Assembly (NCBI GenBank): GCA_018242205.1
Contig: JAFECJ010000028.1
Location: forward strand, 1-56,518
DNA length: 56,518 nucleotides
Source of the DNA: Pseudomonadota bacterium
GTDB taxonomy: Bacteria; Pseudomonadota; Alphaproteobacteria; Rhizobiales; Xanthobacteraceae
Direction of reading: 5' to 3'
Part shown: positions 1-10,806 of the stretch, piece after piece
How the letters are laid out: every line of letters begins with the position of its first letter
Position numbering within the stretch: the first letter of the stretch is position 1
Notes under the pieces: generated by a model
Told to the model about the DNA's origin: nothing
The model's database searches: none
The model's input: the letters and a program-made list of their open reading frames with translations, nothing else
Position numbers and translations under genes: made by a program

Positions 1-109
1 CGCCGACCATGTTGCCGATCAGCACGCCGATGAAGCACCACATGACATTGTGGGGCTCGAGCGCGACGCCGAAACCGTACCAGAGATCCGTCAGCGCGGT
101 TTCGATCAT
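1..109 (-). CDS. tctA: Tripartite tricarboxylate transporter permease TctA, N-terminal fragment
   Basis: Only the first 36 or so codons lie in the window; the gene runs off the left edge. Read on the minus strand the protein begins MIETALTDLWYGFGVALEPH and continues NVMWCFIGVLIGNMVG, which matches the typical TctA start (a short helix, then a first membrane segment ending in a glycine-rich turn). TctA is the large 12-TM permease of the binding-protein-dependent TTT family for carboxylates. The ATG at 109 directly abuts the TAA of tctB, so the two are almost certainly translated from one message. Confidence 0.8.
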   Translation of the reverse strand, partial: MIETALTDLWYGFGVALEPHNVMWCFIGVLIGNMVG

Positions 110-583
110 TTAGTAGCCCCACTTGAAAATCGGGAAGGCGAGCTTGAGCACGAAGGCGAACAGCAGACAGCCGAACACCGTGACGATGGCGGCAAGGATC
201 GCCGAGCTCTTGACGGTGGCGGTGCGGTCGCCGAGCGCCGAGACGAAGACGCAGCCGAAGGTGGCGGCGGCCATGCCGAAATATTCGCCGAGGATGATGA
301 ACAGCACCGGGCCGGCGAGGATGCAGCCCCAGCCGCGCCATTCGCGCTGCGCGGGCAGGATGGTCTCGGCCGGATCGCGTATCGTAGCGAGCGCGGTACC
401 CAGGATCAGCAAGCCGACGAAGGTCAGCGCGATGCCGAGCATGAAGGGGAACATGCCCGGCCCCATCTGGGTCAGGGTGCCGAGATTGTAATTGGTGAAG
501 GCGTTGAGCGCGACCGCGGCGCCGAGCAGGACGATCAGGCCACCCGCGTAGAAGTCGCGCTTCTTAAATTGCTCGGCAAACAA
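110..583 (-). CDS. tctB: Tripartite tricarboxylate transporter small permease TctB
   Basis: A 157-aa protein with about four hydrophobic segments (roughly residues 12-32, 46-66, 86-116 and 128-150) and the TctB signature near its start, a charged N-terminus followed by FYAGGLIVLLGAAVAL and then GTLTQMGPGMFP. TctB is the small membrane subunit that works with TctA and a periplasmic TctC-type binding protein. The start codon is TTG, preceded by AAGGGA at a fitting distance. No tctC precedes it; the upstream neighbour is a ketopantoate-reductase-like gene, so the binding protein is either beyond the left edge or encoded elsewhere, for example at 14088. The substrate cannot be read from the sequence. 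Confidence 0.88.
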   Translation of the reverse strand: MFAEQFKKRDFYAGGLIVLLGAAVALNAFTNYNLGTLTQMGPGMFPFMLGIALTFVGLLILGTALATIRDPAETILPAQREWRGWGCILAGPVLFIILGEYFGMAAATFGCVFVSALGDRTATVKSSAILAAIVTVFGCLLFAFVLKLAFPIFKWGY

Positions 584-689
584 TGTTGATTTCCCTTATC
601 TGCGGCGTGCTGACGCGCGGCACGCCGCCGCACCCTATGGACCCGGGGCGGTCGAGGTAAAGGGGGAAATGTCGCGAACATGCAATTTT

Positions 690-716
690 TTGTCCGGGGC
701 GGCGCGCCCCGGACAA
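690..716. repeat. 12-bp perfect hairpin between tctB and the panE-like gene
   Basis: TTGTCCGGGGCG (690-701) and its exact reverse complement (705-716) enclose a 3-nt loop. It lies just downstream of the minus-strand gene ending at 736. On that strand the stem is followed by A residues rather than U, so it is not a textbook intrinsic terminator. It may be an RNA end or a small palindromic repeat. Confidence 0.6.
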
Positions 717-735
717 CTTGTCGCATTGCTTTCGG

Positions 736-1656
736 CTAGCGTCCCATCCGGTGCAATTTCAGCACGCGAAAAACGGTGTCGTGCGCCGGGGTTGGGATGC
801 CGAGTTCGCGGCCGAGCGCGCTCACTTTGCCGGAGAGCCAATCCAGCTCCAGACGATTGCCGCGTTCGAGGTCGTGCGCCATCGAGGCCTTCATGCCCGG
901 CTCGACGGTATTGAGGGTCTGCGCCATGCGCTGGTCGATGATGCCGGGGTCGATGTTGACGCCGCTGGCGCGGCCGACGGCATAGGTCTCTTCCATCAAC
1001 TGACGGTAGAAGTCGCGCAACTCCGGATCGTCGACAATCGGGCCGATCGACGAGCGGAACGTCGCCGTCGCGCCCGACATCGCGGTGAGGAAGACGAATT
1101 TCTGCCAGCGCTCGCGCTGGATATCCGGCGAGATCTCGAGATCGATCTTCGCTTCCTTGCCGGCGGCGACGAAGCGGTCGAGCATCGCGTCCGCCTTTTT
1201 GTCGGCGCGGCCGAACACCATCTTGGCGAAGGTGCTGGTGTGCTTGATGCCGCCCGGCGCGGCGATCGTCGTCGCGATATAGGTGACGCCGCCGACCGTG
1301 TGCTCGGCGCCGAGGATCGGCGCCATGCGCTCCGGGCTGTCGACGCCGTTCTGTAAGGTGATGACGCGCGTTTCGTAGCCGACCATCGGCTTGGTGAGTT
1401 CGGCGGCGGTTTCGGTGTCCCACAGTTTGACCGCGAACAGCACGATGTCGACCGGGCCAACCTCGCGCGGATCGTCGGTGACATTCGCTTTTGGCAGATG
1501 CAGGTCGCCGTGCACGCTTTCGACTCTGAGGCCGTTGGCCTTGATGGCGGCGAGATTGCTGCCACGCGCGATGAAGAAGACGTCGTGACCAGCGGCGGCC
1601 AGCCGCGCGCCGAAGTAGCCGCCGACGGCGCCCGCCGCCATTGCCGCAATGCGCAT
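736..1656 (-). CDS. 2-dehydropantoate 2-reductase family protein (ketopantoate reductase-like)
   Basis: 306 aa, the usual length for the PanE/ApbA family, which reduces ketopantoate to pantoate with NADPH. The N-terminal Rossmann start (residues 1-16) is MRIAAMAAGAVGGYFG. It continues with FARGSN-like phosphate-site residues, VDIVLFAVKLWDT near residue 70, the LQNGVDS segment near residue 100 and GGVTYI near residue 122, all typical of the family. One oddity is that the first glycine of the GxGxxG nucleotide loop is replaced by alanine (AAGAVG). Proteobacteria often carry several such paralogues acting on other 2-oxo acids, and this one sits next to carboxylate transporter genes, so pantothenate synthesis is not assured. 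A second, more divergent family member lies at 47908. Confidence 0.82.
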   Translation of the reverse strand: MRIAAMAAGAVGGYFGARLAAAGHDVFFIARGSNLAAIKANGLRVESVHGDLHLPKANVTDDPREVGPVDIVLFAVKLWDTETAAELTKPMVGYETRVITLQNGVDSPERMAPILGAEHTVGGVTYIATTIAAPGGIKHTSTFAKMVFGRADKKADAMLDRFVAAGKEAKIDLEISPDIQRERWQKFVFLTAMSGATATFRSSIGPIVDDPELRDFYRQLMEETYAVGRASGVNIDPGIIDQRMAQTLNTVEPGMKASMAHDLERGNRLELDWLSGKVSALGRELGIPTPAHDTVFRVLKLHRMGR

Positions 1657-1752
1657 GACAATGTCTCCCGATCTGTCGGGCGCCGTTCTAGCGCATCGCG
1701 GCGGAGGCGCCAGTCACGGTCATGTGACGCAGGCGAGCCATGCGCGCAACGA

Positions 1753-1785
1753 AAACGGCCCGGCGCGCGCGGCTCCGGGCCGTTT
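1753..1785 (-). terminator. Intrinsic terminator of the L,D-transpeptidase gene
   Basis: Perfect 11-bp stem (1753-1763 with 1775-1785) around an 11-nt GC loop. On the minus strand the stem ends in GTTTTCG, giving a short U-run just after the transpeptidase stop codon at 1804. Confidence 0.75.
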
Positions 1786-1803
1786 CATCGCTTCGAAGAC
1801 GAT

Positions 1804-2619
1804 TTAGTACAGGCCGCGCGGGCGGATCGAGGCCCAGGTCTGCTGAGCCGGAGTCGCCTCGGCATAAGAGGAGGCCGCATCATCCGGGATGGTCATCACC
1901 GATTGTGCCGGCGACTTGCTGGCGCGCGCTTCGGTGGTCTGCGGCAGCACGATCACCTTGGCGCCGACCGACACGCGATTGTAGAGGTCGATGACGTCGT
2001 CATTGGTGAGGCGGATGCAGCCCGACGACACGTCCTTGCCGATGGTGGTCGGATCGTTGGTGCCGTGGATGCGATATTCGGTGCCGCCAATGTACATGGC
2101 ACGCGCGCCGAGCGGATTGCCGGGTCCGCCGGCGGTCATGCGCGGCAGATAAGGCTGGCGCGCGATCATCTCCGACGGCGGATACCAGTCCGGCCACTCG
2201 GCCTTGCGCGCGACCTGCTTGACGCCGGACCAGGTGAAGCCTTCGCGACCGACGCCGATGCCATAGCGGATCGCCTTGCCGTTGCCGAGCAGGTAATAGA
2301 GATAAGTATTCGGCGTATCGACGATGATGGTGCCGGGCGCCTCATGGCTCGGATAATCGACGACCTGACGCTGCAGCCGCGGATCGAGCTGCGCGTCCTC
2401 GTTGCCGATCTGGCTGTCATAGTTGCCATCCTCGGCCTGAAGCTGGTCCTGTCCCTGAATCTGCGGCGCAACCTGCTGCGGCGCGGTCTGCATCGGCGGC
2501 GCGTAGAACGCGGCCTGCGGTTGGTACTGCATCGATTGCGCCTGGGCGGCGACGCCCGAAAGTGCGAAGCCGGCGATCAGCGCGGCGAGCGAAACGGCGG
2601 TCTTGCGATTATTAAACAT
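1804..2619 (-). CDS. Exported L,D-transpeptidase (YkuD domain)
   Basis: 271 aa from the ATG at 2619, chosen because GGAGGG lies 5 nt upstream; an in-frame ATG at 2679 would add 20 residues without a signal-peptide character. The N-terminus is a signal peptide (MFNNRKTAVSLAALIAGFAL, cleavage near AAQAQ), followed by a Gln/Pro-rich linker. The YkuD catalytic domain follows, with HGTNDP and then the active-site cysteine motif SSGCIRL at about residue 200. Such enzymes form 3-3 crosslinks in peptidoglycan or attach outer-membrane proteins to it. It appears monocistronic with its own terminator. The motif is complete, so activity is expected; the exact crosslink made cannot be told. Confidence 0.92.
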   Translation of the reverse strand: MFNNRKTAVSLAALIAGFALSGVAAQAQSMQYQPQAAFYAPPMQTAPQQVAPQIQGQDQLQAEDGNYDSQIGNEDAQLDPRLQRQVVDYPSHEAPGTIIVDTPNTYLYYLLGNGKAIRYGIGVGREGFTWSGVKQVARKAEWPDWYPPSEMIARQPYLPRMTAGGPGNPLGARAMYIGGTEYRIHGTNDPTTIGKDVSSGCIRLTNDDVIDLYNRVSVGAKVIVLPQTTEARASKSPAQSVMTIPDDAASSYAEATPAQQTWASIRPRGLY

Positions 2620-2809
2620 CTTACCCTCCGACCACGAAGTCTCGAGATATCCGTGTATCGAACGGCGAGGGTGGTTCATGTGTTCCCGATCACAATTCGC
2701 TCAATTTTCGGAGTGCGAGGGAACCTTTTGGCTATTTGTTCCCGGTTGAAATTATTGGTTGTGGACGGGTAATATGTAAATAAATCAGGCGTTTCAGCGG
2801 AGACTTTAA

Positions 2810-3019
2810 ATGAAGGTCGGCGTTGAAATTCATCAAATTGAACTTGAGAACGATGATGGTCGACCGGTCGACGGCCTTTGCGTGGCCTGTGAGAAATGTG
2901 GGCACGAGGTCGAGGTCTATGGCACTGGCGCCGCTTCTGCCAAGCGAGGCGCTGCGATGCTGCATGAGGAGTGCCCGGAAGGCGAAAGCAATTTTTACGA
3001 TGTGAGTTGGTACGGTTGA
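2810..3019 (+). CDS. Small CxxC protein of unknown function
   Basis: 69 aa, preceded by GGAG 7 nt before the ATG. Residues 24-30 read CVACEKC, followed by GHEVEVYG and a final HEECP, so two close cysteine pairs plus a later His/Cys suggest a small zinc-ribbon-like fold. No signal peptide or membrane segment is seen. It lies alone, on the strand opposite to its neighbours, at the edge of an AT-rich patch with a partial gene duplication, so it may have arrived with that patch. I do not recognise a named family. The cysteine pattern and ribosome site support it being real. Confidence 0.6.
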   Translation: MKVGVEIHQIELENDDGRPVDGLCVACEKCGHEVEVYGTGAASAKRGAAMLHEECPEGESNFYDVSWYG

Positions 3020-3031
3020 AGCTGACGGCAT

Positions 3032-3214
3032 TCACTTGCGCTGATGCCAGCCGACGACGGCATCGGGGGCGCTGTCGGTCGAGGCGAAATAGGGTTTGAT
3101 GTCGAGGAGCGGCGTGCCGTCGAGGCAGTCGAGGCCGACCACGGAGAGCCGGTTGCCGTCGATGTCGTTGAGCTTGACCACGCTCATGGCGATCGGATTG
3201 GGCCTCGCCGGCCA
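3032..3214 (-). pseudogene. Truncated duplicate of the trmO 3' end
   Basis: Reading on the minus strand, this stretch encodes about the last 60 residues of TrmO (from PARPNPIAM to WHQRK and a stop) in frame, but has no start or N-terminal part. Positions 3043-3213 align without gaps to 4291-4461 of the intact trmO, with about 6 differences in 171 bp, in the same orientation and offset by 1248 bp. The ending differs: this copy stops after HQRK, while the intact gene ends HHRKVTP. It is either the displaced original 3' end of trmO or a copied fragment. Confidence 0.85.
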
Positions 3215-3271
3215 ACCCCACCAACCAAAAATTATCAGCAGTATAACCTACGTCAGCAATTTCGCCCGTCG

Positions 3272-4216
3272 TTAGACTCGATAGTTTCGCTTTGCCAGTT
3301 CGACCGTTTTAATCAACTCTTCGATATTTGGCACATATCTCTTTAGGTCATCGATGCTGTCGGTCGACCATTTCCAGTCGGCCGCTTTTGTATTGACCTC
3401 ACCGACAATGATGTCTGCGAGATTGTGAGCCTCAGTGCTGTTATGGGCAGTTGCGCCAAATCCATAAAAGGGCTCGTGCTGGCCTCCCTCCATATCTATC
3501 GCTCTCACGGTGTAGCCTGAGTTTCGGCTCCCGTTGAGCCAACCAACCCAATCGATTGTGCGCGTCCCGCCGCCGCTTCCGTCCCGTTTCGGAGGAACCT
3601 CAAAAGTCTCCTCTCCCAACTTACATCCATGTTGGGCTGCTCGTTGGTCGAAGGCATTTAAGAAAGCCGTAAGCGGCGGGATGACTTGTTCAGCGTGGAT
3701 TAGCCAATATTGAAAGCCTTTTTTGTTGTTTGGATTGATAGCATCACCAAAATACTTCAAATACTTATCACATAGAACGTCAAAGGAAGTCTTTTGATAC
3801 CCTAATATTTTGTAGGTTGTTGCTAAAATTGAAAACCCAGCTCCTACGGCGAGGTAGCCTCCGAAGCCGATTTCCATCAGTTGAAACGCTTCATCTTCAA
3901 CATCATAGGCTATGTGCCTGATTTTATCCTTTTGGATCTTTGGAATTGAATGGAAAGTTCGTGCAGAACCCATGCAGACATCAATCATTTGTTGCTTGGC
4001 GCTTATTTGCCTCACGAGCCTATCGAGCTCGTTCTGAATAAAGTCGCGTCGAATCTCTACGCGAAGTTCAGCGATCGCGTTGAGTATATTGTGTAGTCCA
4101 GTTAGGATTTGATTGAGTTTCTCAGATGCGTCGGCTTGCCAGCCGTCAGTCTTGTTCTGTCCTACAAGGCCCGCGACGAAGGAGGCGACACCGGAAACAA
4201 TAGTGACTGGGTCCAT
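3272..4216 (-). CDS. AT-rich orphan gene, possible helical membrane-active protein
   Basis: 314 aa from the ATG at 4216, which has GAGG 6 nt upstream (a further ATG at 4243 lacks one). No family is recognised. The protein starts with a hydrophobic helix (residues 4-19, VTIVSGVASFVAGLVG). A heptad-like, charged helical stretch follows (residues 27-80), then a second hydrophobic hairpin-like segment (residues 116-139, containing GGYLAVGAGFSILATTYKI). The C-terminal half is Trp/Gly-rich and looks globular (YGFGATAHNS near 251-260). Long helices flanking a central hydrophobic segment recall alpha-helical pore-forming proteins, but this is only a resemblance. Its base composition is strikingly AT-rich against its surroundings, and it lies between two copies of the trmO 3' end, so acquisition by transfer is likely. 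Confidence 0.75.
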   Translation of the reverse strand: MDPVTIVSGVASFVAGLVGQNKTDGWQADASEKLNQILTGLHNILNAIAELRVEIRRDFIQNELDRLVRQISAKQQMIDVCMGSARTFHSIPKIQKDKIRHIAYDVEDEAFQLMEIGFGGYLAVGAGFSILATTYKILGYQKTSFDVLCDKYLKYFGDAINPNNKKGFQYWLIHAEQVIPPLTAFLNAFDQRAAQHGCKLGEETFEVPPKRDGSGGGTRTIDWVGWLNGSRNSGYTVRAIDMEGGQHEPFYGFGATAHNSTEAHNLADIIVGEVNTKAADWKWSTDSIDDLKRYVPNIEELIKTVELAKRNYRV

Positions 4217-4270
4217 TTGATCCTCTGCGATCGTCGATCGCATAAATTGTATATTTAATTTGAAGCAATC

Positions 4271-4777
4271 TCAAGGTGTTACCTTCCGATGATGCCAGCC
4301 GACGACGGCATCGGGGGCGCTGTCGGTCGAGGCGAAATAAGGTTTGATGTCGAGGAGCGGCGTGCCGTCGAGGCAGTCGAGGCCGACCACCGAGAGCCGG
4401 TTGCCGTCGACGTCGTAGAGCTTGACCACGCTCATGGCGATCGGGTTGGGCCGCGCCGGCGAGCGCAGAGCGAAAGTGCCGCGTTGCACGCCGTATTGGC
4501 CCGGCACCTGGCGCACCAGATTGCGCGGCGCTTTGTCCATCCAATAGAGCAGCACCAGATGCGTGCAGGTCTCGACCTCCTTGAGGGCCGGGGCCCACAC
4601 CGGATCGACCGCGACCGTGCAGACGGCGTCGCTCTCGCGGGCGTTTTTCGGGCACTGCTTGCGCTCGGTCCAGGGCGTGTGGATGCGGCCGATGAAATAG
4701 ACCCCGGCGTCGAACTGGGCCGGCAGCTCGACGGCGACCTCGCCCTCGCGGGGGCCGAATTCCTTAGGCGTGTTCAT
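4271..4777 (-). CDS. trmO: tRNA (N6-threonylcarbamoyladenosine(37)-N6)-methyltransferase TrmO
   Basis: 168 aa, typical of the TsaA/TrmO (UPF0066) family, which uses S-adenosylmethionine to methylate t6A37 in tRNA-Thr. The family motif SPARPNPIAMSVVKL is present near residue 107, followed by LDCLDGTPLLDIKPY. An acidic N-terminus leads to YFIGRIHTPW. The ATG at 4777 has AAGGA 7 nt upstream. The last residues (HHRKVTP) differ from those of the truncated copy at 3032, which suggests the 3' end was exchanged. The gene reads as complete and should be functional. Confidence 0.9.
   Translation of the reverse strand: MNTPKEFGPREGEVAVELPAQFDAGVYFIGRIHTPWTERKQCPKNARESDAVCTVAVDPVWAPALKEVETCTHLVLLYWMDKAPRNLVRQVPGQYGVQRGTFALRSPARPNPIAMSVVKLYDVDGNRLSVVGLDCLDGTPLLDIKPYFASTDSAPDAVVGWHHRKVTP
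4291..4461. repeat. 171-bp direct repeat (trmO 3' copy) flanking the orphan gene
   Basis: This part of the intact trmO gene is the right-hand copy of a direct repeat whose left-hand copy is 3043-3213 (about 96% identical by eye). The roughly 1.08 kb between them contains essentially only the AT-rich orphan gene. The geometry resembles an element inserted in the 3' part of a conserved gene that restores the reading frame with its own 3' end. Confidence 0.85.
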
Positions 4778-4935
4778 CGCAGGTTCCTTGGCGCGACTAA
4801 TGAGCGTTTTCAGGCAGGAACACTAGCAATACGGGCCGGGAACGCCGACCGAAACCGTCGCTGGCCGTCGTCCTCGGCCGGTAGCCGGGCGCGGGAGAGC
4901 CAAAGCGGGCAGGCTTGCGCCGCCCTTGTTAAAGG

Positions 4936-4953
4936 TATAAAGATATCCTTATA
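4936..4953. promoter_or_regulatory. Palindromic operator upstream of the ArsR-metF-metH unit
   Basis: TATAAAGATATCCTTATA is an 18-bp inverted repeat centred on GATATC with one mismatched pair. It lies 51 bp before the ArsR-type gene. AT-rich inverted repeats of this form are typical ArsR/SmtB-family operators, so autoregulation of the methionine unit is inferred. I recall SahR-type regulators using similar sites, but this was not checked. Confidence 0.6.
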
Positions 4954-4960
4954 TAGTGGG

Positions 4961-4986
4961 ACGACGCCCAAAAGGGCGCCGTTTTT
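4961..4986 (+). terminator. Leader hairpin with U-run before the regulator gene
   Basis: ACGACGCCC (4961-4969) and GGGCGCCGT (4974-4982) form a stem with one mismatch and an AAAA loop, followed by TTTTT to 4986. It has terminator form yet sits between the operator and the start codon at 5005. It could be an attenuator or 5'-stabilising stem, or it could end transcription coming from upstream. Confidence 0.45.
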
Positions 4987-5004
4987 CGTTAGACCCAGAG
5001 ACGG

Positions 5005-6012
5005 ATGACCGAAGACCGCATCCAGCTTGGCTTCGACGCCCTCAACGCCGCCCTCAAGGCGGCGGGCGAAGAGACGCGGCTGCGCGTCCTGGCCCTGCTT
5101 GCCGAAGCCGAACTCACCGTGACCGATCTCACCGACATCCTGCGCCAGTCGCAGCCGCGCATCTCCCGGCACCTCAAGCTGCTGGTCGAGGCCGGGCTGA
5201 TCGAACGCTTCCGCGAAGGCACCTGGGCCTTCTTCCGTCTCGCCGAGCATGGCGGTGGCGCCGAAGTGGCGCGCGCGCTGCTCGACCATCTCAATCCAGC
5301 CGACCAGACCATCGCGCGCGACCGCGAGCGCCTGGCTTCGGTGCGAGCGGCGCGCGCCGCCGCGGCGCAACTCTATTTCCGCGAGCACGCCGCCGAGTGG
5401 GACCGTATCCGCAAGCTCCACGTCGCCGACGAGGCCGTCGAAGCCGCAATCCGGCAGGCTCTGGCCGACAAGCCATTCCGCTCGCTGCTCGATCTCGGCA
5501 CCGGCACCGGCCGCATGCTCGAACTGTTCGCCCCGGAGATCGAGCGTGGTCTCGGTCTCGATCTGTCGCTCGACATGCTGCTCCTGGCGCGCGACCGCCT
5601 CGAGCGCGCCGGCTTGAAGAACTGCAGCGTGCGCCAGGGCGATCTCTACGATCTGCCGCTCGCCAACGATTCCTTCGACGTCGTCATCCTGCATCAGGTG
5701 CTGCACTTCCTCGACGACGGCGGCCGCGCCATCAAGGAAGCGGCGCGCGTACTGCGCCCCGGCGGGCGGCTGCTGGTCGTCGACTTCGCGCCGCACGAAC
5801 AGGAATTCCTGCGCGAGCAGTTCGCGCATCGCCGTCTCGGCTTCGCGCCGGAGGCGGTGACGCAGTGGATGGTGCAGTCCGGCCTCGAGCCGGTGATGCA
5901 GCGGAGCCTCAAACCCGAGCTCGGCTCGGAAGGCAAGATCGCAGTGTCGTTGTGGCTCGCGCGCGATACCCGCGCGCTGATGGCGCAACCGGTAAGACGA
6001 GAGGTCGCGTGA
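5005..6012 (+). CDS. ArsR-family regulator fused to a SAM-dependent methyltransferase domain
   Basis: 335 aa. Residues about 8-95 form an ArsR winged helix (EETRLRVLALL, then the recognition helix QPRISRHLKLLVEAGL). Residues about 150-300 form a class I methyltransferase fold, with motif I LLDLGTGTGRML, an acidic motif II and the late motif VLRPGGRLLVVDF. The gene overlaps metF by one base and metH follows. Such fusions next to metF/metH are probably regulators that sense S-adenosylmethionine or S-adenosylhomocysteine through the methyltransferase domain (SahR-like, from memory), rather than acting as enzymes. The cysteine metal sites of classical ArsR are absent. The palindrome at 4936-4953 is its likely operator. 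Confidence 0.88.
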   Translation: MTEDRIQLGFDALNAALKAAGEETRLRVLALLAEAELTVTDLTDILRQSQPRISRHLKLLVEAGLIERFREGTWAFFRLAEHGGGAEVARALLDHLNPADQTIARDRERLASVRAARAAAAQLYFREHAAEWDRIRKLHVADEAVEAAIRQALADKPFRSLLDLGTGTGRMLELFAPEIERGLGLDLSLDMLLLARDRLERAGLKNCSVRQGDLYDLPLANDSFDVVILHQVLHFLDDGGRAIKEAARVLRPGGRLLVVDFAPHEQEFLREQFAHRRLGFAPEAVTQWMVQSGLEPVMQRSLKPELGSEGKIAVSLWLARDTRALMAQPVRREVA

Positions 6013-6923
6013 TGATCAGTGCGTTGCGTCCCAGCCGGTTCATGCCCGCCGGCCATAATCGTATCGATGTGTCCTTCGAATTCTTCCCGCCCAAGGACGA
6101 GGCGATGGAGAAAACGTTGTGGGACTCGATCACACGGCTGGAGCCGCTGACGCCGCAATTCGTCTCGGTGACCTACGGCGCCGGCGGCTCGACGCGCGAG
6201 CGCACCCATGCCACGGTCAAACGTATCCTCAACGAGACGGCATTGACGCCGGCCGCGCATCTGACCTGCGTCGCGGCGACGCGCGAGGAAATCGACACCA
6301 TCGTGCGCAATTATCGTGACGCCGGCGTGCGCCACATCGTGGCGTTGCGCGGCGATCCGGTGTCCGGCGCCGGCGAGAAATACACGCCGCATCCAGACGG
6401 TTATGAAAATGCCGCCGCTCTCGTGGCCGGCATCAAGCGCATCGCGCCGGAAATCGAAGTTTCGGTCTCGGCCTATCCCGAGCGCCATCCCGATTCGCCG
6501 ACGGTCGAAGCCGACATCGACATGCTCAAGCGCAAGGTCGACGCCGGCGCGACGCGGGCGATGACGCAGTTCTTCTTCGAGAACGATCTCTACTTCCGTT
6601 ATCTCGATCGCGTTCGTGCCCGCGGCATCGATATTCCGATCGTGCCAGGCATACTGCCGGTGCAGAATTTCGCCGCGGCGCGCAACTTCGCGACCCGCGC
6701 CGGCGCCTCGGTGCCGGCCTGGCTCGCCGAACGTTTCGCCGGCCTCGATCACGACCCGGCGACGCGCAAGCTGATCGCGGCGGCGGTGGCGGCCGAACAG
6801 GCCATCGATCTTTTGGATCGCGGCGTCACCACCTTCCACTTCTACACCATGAACCGCGCCGATCTCGTTTACGCCATCTGCCACCTGCTCGGCCTGCGGC
6901 CGCAGGTCGCGCAAGCTGCCTGA
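6012..6923 (+). CDS. metF: Methylenetetrahydrofolate reductase MetF
   Basis: 303 aa, the bacterial MetF length. It reduces 5,10-methylene-THF to 5-methyl-THF with FAD, supplying the methyl donor to MetH directly downstream. The start ATG at 6012 overlaps the stop of the regulator gene (ATGA), so translation is coupled; the open frame upstream of it is antisense-like coding noise. Recognisable segments are VSFEFFPPKDEAME (about residues 20-33), SVTYGAGGSTRERT, HLTCV, ALRGDPV and TQFFFENDLYFRY. It closes in YHLLGL-type sequence. Nothing is missing. Confidence 0.95.
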   Translation: MISALRPSRFMPAGHNRIDVSFEFFPPKDEAMEKTLWDSITRLEPLTPQFVSVTYGAGGSTRERTHATVKRILNETALTPAAHLTCVAATREEIDTIVRNYRDAGVRHIVALRGDPVSGAGEKYTPHPDGYENAAALVAGIKRIAPEIEVSVSAYPERHPDSPTVEADIDMLKRKVDAGATRAMTQFFFENDLYFRYLDRVRARGIDIPIVPGILPVQNFAAARNFATRAGASVPAWLAERFAGLDHDPATRKLIAAAVAAEQAIDLLDRGVTTFHFYTMNRADLVYAICHLLGLRPQVAQAA

Positions 6924-6955
6924 GATTTGCCGCCTGAAGGCCCGGAGTCCCTGAC

Positions 6956-10702
<3,747 letters not shown>

Positions 10703-10716
10703 GTCGTTCACGACTA

Positions 10717-10730
10717 TTGACCTAGGTCAA
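10717..10730. promoter_or_regulatory. FNR/FixK-type box upstream of the exported metal/cytochrome cluster
   Basis: TTGACCTAGGTCAA is a perfect 14-bp palindrome matching the TTG-N8-CAA core of CRP/FNR-family sites (FNR, FixK, NnrR). It ends 76 bp before the ATG at 10807. A near-identical box lies 75 bp before the universal stress gene (41493-41506). Control by low oxygen or nitrogen oxides is inferred from the site type. Confidence 0.75.
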
Positions 10731-10806
10731 TGTGAACGGGCCCGGCCCGGGGCGTGATACACGGGCCGCGCGCTCGAATGCGCGGCGGTCGGAGCCGCAA
10801 CGCGCC

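Noticed and set aside
4956..6011. N-terminal extension of MetF by 352 codons
   Set aside because: This open frame overlaps the ArsR-methyltransferase gene, encodes an Arg/Pro-rich shadow product and lacks a start site. MetF has a proper ATG at 6012.
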